From Budorcas taxicolor (Eukaryota > Chordata > Mammalia > Artiodactyla > Bovidae): a stretch of 64,000 nt of DNA. Shown here piece after piece: positions 56,701 to 64,000 of the stretch. The notes beneath the pieces were generated by a model. That model had not been told where the DNA came from and ran no database searches. It saw only the letters and a list, made by a program, of their open reading frames with translations. Every line of letters begins with the position of its first letter. The first letter of the stretch is position 1. The stretch lies in contig NC_068910.1 in assembly GCF_023091745.1 (NCBI RefSeq), positions 173,965,170-174,029,169 on the forward strand, in the 5' to 3' direction. The translations under genes and the position numbers were made by a program.

Positions 56701-57837
56701 AAAAGTGGGTTACTGTTCTTTGAGCAAGTCTGTGGTTGTAAAATTACCCTACTTCAATCAGCAAACAGTATGGTCAAGGAACAGAAGGGCTTAAAGGGAC
56801 TTTAAGGTTCAACTTGTCTGAACCCTGTATTACATGTATTAGACAACCCCATCAGACATGGCCCCACAGGGTGTAGAAGGCTTAATTAAAGGGAGATTTT
56901 TGAAGGAACTATTTTGGAGGTCTGGGCCAAGTTAGGAGTGTTGAAGCACTCTGGGAGTAACAATGGGGAGATTTAACTACTCCCTGTGTTTGGCTTAAGG
57001 GGCGAACCAAGGGGCTGTTACTAGAATCTGCCAAGAGTGGAAGCTGCGGACAGAGGTCACAGAAGCAGTGACCACAGCGCCAGAGAGGAGCATAGCCTCA
57101 GGCAAACCACTACCCCCGAGGGAGCAAGGGAAGGAGAGAGGGAGTGTGTAGGATTAATACACCAACCTCTTCTTTTGCACTCTCTGATGTCCTACAGGTG
57201 ATTTTTTTTTTCTTTTTTTCCAAACCAGGGGGTTAGAGAACCACCACAGAAATCAGCTCCCGGGGACCACAGCCGGCCACAGAACAAAGCAGGTGGTGAT
57301 CAGTGGAGAATCACCAGCTTAGCACCCAGAGAGGAGAAATGACATCCTAAAGGCTAGCTGGTATGGGCTAAGACTAGACACTAGTCTTTTGATCCTCAGA
57401 CACTGAGGTTTTTTGCACGAACCACCACACTTTCAGCTAGAGATGACCTGCCCTGCTCCGAGACTAAAATGAGTTGCACAGAATATCAGAGACTCTCCTT
57501 TGGATGCTCTTCCCAAATGTAGCTAGCCTGGCAGGAGTCTGACTTGTCTCACAGTAGAGGCTTGAACTTTAGATCTGAGAGGTTTGAGGGGTGTGTGCTC
57601 TTGGGACCCCAGAACCTCAAGGCAGTTGTCCCTGCAGAGCTAGAGGCATAAGGCAGCCATCAGTGGCTTGCTGGGCTGGGGTGCCAAGATATAAATTAAC
57701 GGAACTGTTTTTACAAATCACAAGCAAGGATTAGAAATTTCAAATGAACATTGTATCCTTCTGGATGGTTCTATGAGAGACCAACATTGTTATACTCATT
57801 CTACCATTTCTCAAGTAGCTTTAAAAAAAAAGTAGCT

Positions 57838-57908
57838 TTAAAAAAATTTAGAGTTGACTTACAATGTTGCATTCTTTTTTACATTCTTTTCTATTATGGT
57901 TTATTTGG
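57838..57908 (-). mobile_element. L1 3'-end scrap
   Basis: 'ttagagttgacttacaatgt' and 'cattcttttctattatggtt' correspond to the antisense L1 3' end seen at 52550. Only about 70 bases. Confidence 0.45.
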
Positions 57909-58506
57909 GTGACTTTTGGAACTCTCTTTGGAAATGATCTTTGGAGTCAATCTATGTATCATGTGAGAAACCCAGTGTCTCAAGATATTACTCACCAGCT
58001 GCGGTGCTTTTTACTTCTACTTGTTTTTCTAGCCAACTTCAACTGTATTTATCAAACTTGACAAAATATGACAAAGTTCAAAAATCAACCAGCCCTTAAA
58101 ATACAAAGATTTATCACACCTGAAATAGATCAAAAACATGACAGCAAGTCTAAAGTAGCTTACCAACTGGAAGCTCAAAAGTTGTTGAGCAATGACATCC
58201 TTTGGAAACCATGAGATACTGCTGATATTGCTGAATACCTTGAACAAGGCATTTAGGTTGTGATAGGCAAGGTTAACTTGATTATGGACAGCCCAGTATT
58301 ATGTGGAAAAATATGTCACAACGTTATGTAACATGTGACTTGTCAAGATTTAACTTAGAGAATTATAGCTATGTAAAACATTACCCATATACCTGGACAG
58401 ACCTGGAAAAGGAAAGATGAAAACATGATGTTAATAGGAAGTGAAATTAAGAATGATTTTCCTTTTCATTTGAAAATGTTTCCTATTGTTAAGTATCACT
58501 TGTGCA

Positions 58507-59134
58507 ATCAGTTCAGTTCAGTTCAGTTTCTCAGTCATATCTTTTTTTTTTTTAATTTTAAAATCTTTAATTCTTACATGTGTTCCCAAACATGAACCCC
58601 CCTCCCACCGCCCTCCCCATAACATCTCTGTGGGTCATTTGCGACCCCATGAATTACAGCACGCCAGGCCTCCTTGTCCATCACCAACTCCCGGAGTTCA
58701 CTCAGACTCACGTCCATTGAGTCCGTGATGCCATCCAACCATCTCATCCTCTATCGTCCCCTTCTCCTCCTGCCCCCAATCCCTCCTAGCATCAGAGTCT
58801 TTTCCGATGAGTCAACTATTTGCATGAGGTGGCTAAAATATTGGAGTTTCAGCTTTAGCATCATTCCTTCCAAAGAAATCCCAGGGCTGATCTTCAGAAT
58901 GGACTGGATGGATCTCCTTGCAGTCCAAGGGACTCTCAAGAGTCTTCTCCAACACCACAGTTCAAAAGCATCAATTCTTTGGTGCTCAGCTTTCTTCACA
59001 GTCCAACTGTCACATTCATACATGGCCACTGGAAAAACCATAGCCTTGACCAGACGGACCTCTGTTGGCAAAGTAATGTCTCTGCTTTTCAATATGCTAT
59101 CTAGGTTGGTCATAACTTTTCTTCCAAGGAGTAA
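58507..59134 (-). mobile_element. BovB 3' end, antisense, interrupted by an L1 stub
   Basis: The tail in reverse (GTTCA units from 58507) and 'tttctcagtcatat' are followed by an L1 stub. BovB then resumes at 'ttgcgaccccatgaattaca' and runs to 'cttttcttccaaggagtaag'. C-terminal ORF2 remnants lie on the minus strand (58751-59113, 120 codons: 'VAMYECDSWTVKKAE', 'FELWCWRRLLRVPWTARR'). Confidence 0.92.
58541..58632 (-). mobile_element. 92-bp L1 3'-end stub inside BovB
   Basis: A T-run, then 'ttaattttaaaatctttaat', 'cttacatgtgttcccaaaca', 'acccccctcccaccgccctc' and 'cataacatctctgtgggtca'. Its tail differs from the copy at 60418, suggesting another ruminant L1 subfamily. No clear TSD is seen; a few BovB bases (the CGACTC region) are missing at the junction. 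Confidence 0.87.
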
Positions 59135-60403
59135 GCAATACTTACAATTATAAAGATAAAATGAAAAGAACCATTTTCTTATAGAGACATTTCAAAAATG
59201 CTATAAAAGACAATGAAACACAGAAATGTGACCACAGGGACACAGAGCATAAGGGTGTTAACTGCACATGTAATGCTTATACTTTGCTGATATAGCTATA
59301 TCCTTATTCTCATTGATCTGAATCAAAGAAATATTGCATACATTTGCTCTGATTCTTTTCCCATTACAAACCTTATGAAGCAATATAAGAAAAGAGATGC
59401 TTGAGATCTAGGGGAGGGGTTCTTGCATACTGCAAATAGATTATGAAAACATCATTCAGAAGAGGGAATAAGTGGAAAAGTTGGAATTAATGCTAAAGTT
59501 GGAATTAATGTTGACCAATTAAACTTGGCCATAGAACTCACTGTGTAAGCACAGTTCCTGGAAACCCAATAAAAGATAGTATTTATGAGCTAGTATGTTT
59601 TAATTATTATTACATGTTGACTTTGTCAACATCAGGATTACCAACTTTCTGGAATAATTACTGCCTTCATATGCCCCAAATTTTAGAATTTCAGAAAACT
59701 GGTGAAATGGTGTAGGGAACACAGAAAGAAAAAAGGAAAATGATTTAGATGTTATTTAAAAGGTGCTCCTTGATTTCTTAAATGTGACCACATTTATTTA
59801 CTAGAGGAGGAAGAGGGCAAGAGATCCATGCTGCAATTTTATCACCTGTCTTCAGCAAGTCTTGCACTTCATTAAATTGCTTAGAGATGTTCTAGCAGGC
59901 CCTCCAATACATAACTCAGAGAGAAGGATATTAGTTTTATTGTTTTGTCATTTTTAAAGCCAAGAAGAGAGTTGAAGAGGTTTTATTTATTTTATTTCTC
60001 TTCTTTTAGCAGATTTTGCTGTTTTTAGAATCTCATTATTCCTTTTAAAAAACATTTGTAACCAAAACTCCTAACTCAAAGATTTGATCTGTCTACATAA
60101 TTAAAACATTCCATTTCCCCATATCAGCCAGATTCAGGCAAATCAACTCCCTATTTATAATGTAAATTTACAAATAGCAGGTAAAGTCAGTAATTCAATG
60201 TGACTCTGTGTTGTGGCCTGTCCAGTGAGAATCCTTCAGGTCTCCCCACTCATGCTGGAGCTTGAACCTTGGAACAGATAAGTGGGATGAAGAGAGATTT
60301 GCTTATAATAAAGTTAAGTGTAACTCATGGCTGTATGAGGTCAAGTAGAAGAGATGAATGCATTTAATAATTAATTTTCAGGTGATACATCCTACACGGA
60401 TAT
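59135..60403. other. Unassigned stretch
   Basis: No repeat or gene is recognised. A short tandem 'aaagttggaattaatg' occurs twice at 59476-59509. Confidence 0.4.
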
Positions 60404-60417
60404 TGACATTGACTTTT
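60404..60417. repeat. L1 target-site duplication, left copy
   Basis: 'tgacattgactttt', identical to 61912-61925. Read on the element strand it begins AAAA, as usual for L1 endonuclease sites. Confidence 0.92.
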
Positions 60418-61911
60418 TTTTTAATTTTAATTTTTCCTTTATTTTATTTTACAATACTGTATTGGTTTTGCCATACATTGACATAATCCACCACGGGTGT
60501 ACATGTGTTCCCAAACATGAACCCCCCTCCCACCTCCCTCCCCATAACATCTCTCTGGGTCATCCCCATGCACCAGCCCCAAGCATGCTGTATTCTGCAT
60601 TGGACATAGACTGGCGATTCGATTCTTACATGATAGTATACATGTTTCAATGCCATTCTCCCAAATCATCCCACCCTCTCCCTCTCCCACTGAGTCCAAA
60701 AGTCCGCTATACACATCTGTGTCTTTTTTGCTGTCTTGCATACAGGGTCGTCATTGCCATCTTTCTAAATTCCATATATATGTGTTAGTATACTGTATTG
60801 GTGTTTTTCTTTCTGGCTTACTTCACTCTGTATAATCGGCTCCAGTTTCATCCATCTCATCAGAACTGATTCAAATGTATTCTTTTTAACGGCTGAGTAA
60901 TACGCCATTGTGTATATGTACCACAGCTTTCTTATCCATTCATCTGCTGATGGACATCTAGGTTGTTTCCATGTCCTGGCTATTATAAACAGTGCTGCGA
61001 TGAACATTGGGGTACATGTGTCTCTTTCAATTCTGGTTTCCTCGGTGTGTATGCCCAGCAGTGGGATTGCTGGGTCATAAGGCAGTTCTATTTGCAATTT
61101 TTTAAGGAAACTCCACACTGTTCTCCATAGTGGCTGTACTAGTTTGCATTCCCACCGACAGTGTAGGAGGGTTCCCTTTTCTCCACACCCTCTCCAGCAT
61201 TTATTGCTTGCAGATTTTTGGATCGCAGACATTCTGACTGGTGTGAAGTGGTACCTCATTGTGATTTTGATTTGCATTTCTCTAATAATGAGTGATGTTG
61301 AGCATCTTTTCATGTATTTGTTAGCCATCCGTATGTCTTCTTTGGAGAAATGTCTATTTAGTTCTTTGGCCCATTTTTTGATTGGGTCGTTTATTTTTCT
61401 GGAATTGAGATGCATAAGTTGCTTGAATATTTTTGAGATTAGTTGTTTGTCAGTTGTTTCAGTTGCTATTATTTTCTCCCATTCAGAAGGCTGTCTTTTC
61501 ACCTTGCTTATATTTTCCTTTGTTGTGCAGAAGCTTTTAATTTTAATTAGATCCCATTTGTTTATTTTTGCTTTTATTTCCAGAATTCTGGGAGGTGGAT
61601 CATAGAGGATCCTGGTGTGATTTATGTCGGAGAGTGTTTTGCCTATGTTCTCCTCTAGGAGTTTTATAGTTTCTGGTCTTACATTTAGATCTTTAATCCA
61701 TTTTGAGTTTATTTTTGTGTGTGGTGTTAGAAAGTGATCTGGCACAAAGACAGAAATATAGATCAATGGAACAAAACAGAAAGCCCAGAGATAAATCCAC
61801 ACACATATGGACACCTTATCTTTGACAAAGGAAGCAAGAATATACAATGGAGTAAAGACAATCTCTATAACAAGTGGTGCTGGGAAAACTGGTCAACCAC
61901 TTGTAAAAGAC
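60418..61911 (-). mobile_element. Young L1 with 5' inversion (twin priming)
   Basis: 60418-60764 is the 3' UTR with a poly(T) end and a reversed AATAAA in the A-rich tail region. 60765-61738 is the ORF2 C-terminal part in antisense. 61739-61911 is the next upstream ORF2 segment but in sense orientation ('gcacaaagacagaaatatag', 'acaccttatctttgacaaag', 'ggtgctgggaaaactggtca'). A perfect 14-bp TSD encloses all of it. Only about 15 bases of L1 text are missing between the two segments. This is the classical twin-priming product and is well preserved. Confidence 0.94.
60765..61738 (-). pseudogene. L1 ORF2 C-terminal fragment, frame open
   Basis: About 324 residues of L1 ORF2p remain uninterrupted to the natural stop at 60765. 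Landmarks are 'TPHTKINSKWIKDLNVRPET', 'KRQPSEWEKIIATETTDK', the Cys-rich 'CGEKGTLLHCRWECKLVQPL' (the conserved C-terminal CCHC-like region), 'KQPRCPSADEWIRKLWYIY' and 'MAYYSAVKKN'. The endonuclease and reverse transcriptase domains are absent because of 5' truncation, so no activity is expected. The open frame upstream of 61738 is antisense of the inverted segment and is spurious. No frameshift over almost 1 kb supports recent insertion. Confidence 0.92.
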
Positions 61912-61925
61912 TGACATTGACTTTT
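61912..61925. repeat. L1 target-site duplication, right copy
   Basis: 'tgacattgactttt', the partner of 60404-60417. Confidence 0.92.
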
Positions 61926-62025
61926 GACAGGCAAATGCAAACGCGCCTTTCTAGTTGAGTCGTTGAAGTGCATTATGACAGTGGCAGTAATGAGGGGAGG
62001 AGTGTGCATGTCTGGTGGGGGCAGT

Positions 62026-62243
62026 CACATGCTGCTTGTTAAGTCACTTCAGTTGTGTCCAACTCTGTGCCACCCTATGGACCGCAGCCCTCCAGGCTTC
62101 TCTGTCCGTGGGATGTTCCAGGCAAGAATACTGAGGTGGACTGCCATTTCCTTCCTAAGGGGATCTTCCTAACCCAGAGGTTGAACTCCTGCATTGCAGG
62201 CAGATTCTTTACCATCTGAGTCACCAGGGAAGCACCAGGGAAG
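62026..62243 (-). mobile_element. Bov-tA SINE with duplicated end
   Basis: A reverse copy: 'gttaagtcacttcagttgtg', 'caggcaagaatactgaggtg', head in reverse. The terminal 'caccagggaag' occurs twice in tandem at 62222-62243. Confidence 0.92.
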
Positions 62244-63099
62244 CTTGTGTGAACTGCCTGGCATATGTAGCTGCCTAAACAGTTTAAAATAAATAATATG
62301 CATTATTTCCATTCTTTCAGGTTTTAGGATTAGATTATTCCACACACAGAAAGTTATCCCAAATAGTTTTCCAGTTGGGTTTCCTAGAGACTACCAGGAT
62401 AATGATTGTATGTTTTTCTCTGCTACACCTTTTCACAATCTCTTCTGCTTTTTTCTGTATTTCAGGGTCAAGCTGAGTATGGGAAACTTAATTGCTTCTC
62501 AGAATAATATTAAATAAAAAATATCACCAGCTCCCAAACAGATGGGGCGGGAGTGGAGGTGGTCCAAAGTAGGATGCATTTCTAGGGTGAAGTCATCAAA
62601 TGCTTTCTGTCTTGGACAGCCATGTTCCAGGAACCAGCTAGAGAGTCTTCAAGTGAATGCAGGAATGGCAGCCAGAGTGTTAGAACAGATGGCAAGGGGC
62701 AGAAAAGGCCTGGAAGTAGACATTTCAGGAGTGTCATCTGAATTGGGATGAAGCTATGAGACAGGCACAACCTTCTCAGAGGATGAATGTTCTCTAGGAA
62801 GAGAGTAGAGGACTGAACCACCCCCCAGGACTTTTACACTGAAGTAGGTCAGTTCATTCCCATCTATTTTGAGTTGTCTAGCACATCACACATTTCTGCC
62901 ATCAAAACCTGCATATTCCAGTACAGAAAAGTGTTACAAATCCATAAGTGAATAAAAGCTCTTCTCATTCTCTCAGAATAAGTTGTTTTTGTAATCAAAA
63001 AGGCATCTGATGAGATATTTAACAAAGTTGAAAGAATGATTTAAGAAGGCCTGGGACCTCGCTCCCATTGCTGCTGCCTCCTACCCACCGACTTTTAGG
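62244..63099. other. Unassigned stretch
   Basis: No repeat or gene is recognised. Overlapping frames at 62542-62821 lack any motif. Confidence 0.4.
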
Positions 63100-63270
63100 C
63101 AGGCTCATCTCTGAGCCTCAATTTCCTTATCCGTAAAGTTGCAACTGAACTGAACTGAACAGAAAGTGAGATAAAAAGAACACTTACAACATGAGGTTGT
63201 TAGAAGTACATAAATTAACATATTCCATAGGGCTTTGAGCTTCCTAGATGTGCAGTAAATAGAGGATAGT
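63100..63270 (+). repeat. MIR SINE with a small insertion
   Basis: 'atctctgagcctcaatttcc', 'ttatccgtaaagttgca', then an ACTGA run, then 'aacatgaggttgttagaagt' and 'gggctttgagcttcct'. This is MIR core to 3' part in sense. Confidence 0.7.
63144..63162. repeat. (ACTGA)n run of BovB-tail type inside MIR
   Basis: 'actgaactgaactgaac' interrupts the MIR. It is identical to the tail units of BovB copies in this window. No BovB body is attached. Confidence 0.85.
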
Positions 63271-63877
63271 GTTGATAAGCCACTTCCCATGCCCTGCTCA
63301 CTGATGCCAGCTGATAGAATGTGCTGATGAGTGTTAGCTCTAGTGCTCTGGTACTTTGTGCAGGAGAGTAAATCAAACCAAACTAACCAACCAACCAATT
63401 AGTTAACTAATTTTTTAAAAACCTGGCTTAGGAAGAAAAGTCTGTATCCTTCCTGTCTTCTCCCAGAGCCTCCATTTATGCCTACACACACAAAACACTC
63501 TCCTTTAGGATGATCCTAGATCAGAATCTCCTTATGTGAATGGGATATTTATTTCATTATGTCTTTTTCACCAAAGTTCAGCTCCAGTCTGAATAAGTAT
63601 CCATGAGCTCTACGAACTTGTCAATCAATAAATGCATATTAAGGGTCAACTCTGTTCTGAATGAAGCCCAAGTGGTAGAAAAGACAGGACCACAATCAGG
63701 GAGCCTATGAATGCTGAATAGCACTTAACCCAATATACAAGTGGGTAGGGCGCCAAGAAAGTAGTGCAGATGATGCTAGATCAGAGGCTGTCTGTGTGGC
63801 AGCTTGGTCCGAAGGCTTCCACTGGTCAGTCTTCTGAACATCCTCTCCAGAGTCAGCTTAAAGAAAAACAAAGTTTC
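63271..63877. other. Unassigned stretch
   Basis: Nothing recognised apart from a short 'aaccaaccaaccaat' run at 63385-63400. Confidence 0.4.
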
Positions 63878-63961
63878 AAGAACATCCCTTGAGGTCTAGT
63901 GGTTAAGACTCTGTTTCCACTGCAGGGGGAGCAGAGTTGATTGATTCCTGGTCAGGGGCTT
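63878..63961 (+). mobile_element. CHR-type tRNA-derived SINE fragment
   Basis: 'atcccttgaggtctagtggt', 'taagactctgtttccactgc', 'aggggga' and 'ttgattcctggtcagggg' follow the tRNA-like head of a cetartiodactyl CHR-2-type SINE. It is cut where the Bov-A2 starts. Confidence 0.65.
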
Positions 63962-64000
63962 GCTGCTGCTGCTGCTGCTGCTGCTAAGTCGCTTCAGTCG
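63962..64000 (-). mobile_element. Bov-A2 SINE, cut by the window edge
   Basis: (CTG)8 followed by 'ctaagtcgcttcagtcg' is the start of a reverse-oriented Bov-A2. It continues beyond the window. Confidence 0.9.

Larger units (their letters stand above)
53881..58506. other. Repeat-poor stretch
   Basis: About 4.6 kb with few recognisable repeats: a GGAA-rich tract (55160-55262), a possible conserved non-coding block (56230-56700), an unnamed repeat-like stretch at 56820-57195, an acceptor-like 'ttttttctttttttccaaaccag' region ending at 57229, and an L1 scrap (57838-57908). No gene can be assigned. Confidence 0.4.

Noticed and set aside
57180..57260. Splice acceptor and exon after the T-rich tract
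   Set aside because: The tract is probably part of an old repeat (56820-57195) and no open block with a donor follows.
60765..61847. 360-codon open frame as a host gene
   Set aside because: It is the L1 ORF2 C-terminus plus spurious antisense translation of the inverted segment.

Overview
This window looks like nuclear DNA from a bovid or other pecoran ruminant. The sequence holds many Bov-tA and Bov-A2 SINEs, seven BovB (RTE-clade) retrotransposon copies and ruminant-type L1 ends, lying over older mammalian repeats (MIR, L2, CR1/L3, hAT-Charlie MITEs, MLT1-type LTRs, L1M). That combination is diagnostic of ruminants. I cannot separate cattle, sheep, goat or relatives from this sequence. I found no intact protein-coding host gene, rRNA, tRNA or CRISPR array. 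All long open frames that I can name lie in retrotransposons. Repeat names come from recalled consensus sequences and were not checked against a library.

Layout. 1-1213 is the CpG-rich 5' UTR of a ruminant L1 in antisense; its body lies beyond the left edge. 1214-11700 is mostly unassigned DNA with L2, MIR, MLT1-type, hAT and SINE fragments. 12572-17330 is a stack of L2 (hosting a hAT MITE) followed by an old L1, which is split by a BovB. 17331-20065 is unassigned. 20066-26365 is the most informative part. It contains a MIR, an L1 with a Bov-A2, and a second MIR split by an LTR-like repeat and by an antisense BovB. That BovB was itself split by a second BovB with a 5' inversion. Target-site duplications (TSDs) support both BovB insertions. 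26366-28142 is non-repetitive, with a possible 57-bp exon, a 54-bp direct repeat and a 196-codon frame. 28143-33560 has SINEs, a MIR and a 1-kb antisense L2. 34680-39411 is two old L1M copies carrying an MLT1A-like LTR, three SINEs and a BovB. 39504-47832 holds further BovB copies, a CR1/L3 remnant, an MLT1 LTR and a hAT>L1>SINE nest. 47833-58506 is comparatively repeat-poor apart from an antisense L1 with two SINEs, and includes a candidate conserved non-coding stretch near 56.2-56.7 kb. 58507-64000 has a BovB carrying an L1 stub, a young L1 with a 5' inversion and a 14-bp TSD, and a Bov-A2 at the right edge.

The parts do not form a pathway. The window is a stratified record of insertions, and nesting order plus TSDs give relative ages: MIR, L2, L3, L1M, hAT and MLT1 first, then BovB and Bov-tA, then the Bov-A2 copies and the twin-primed L1. 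Function, if any, is most likely in the unassigned stretches (a possible exon at 27173-27229 and possible regulatory DNA at 56230-56700) and in the L1 promoter at the left edge.
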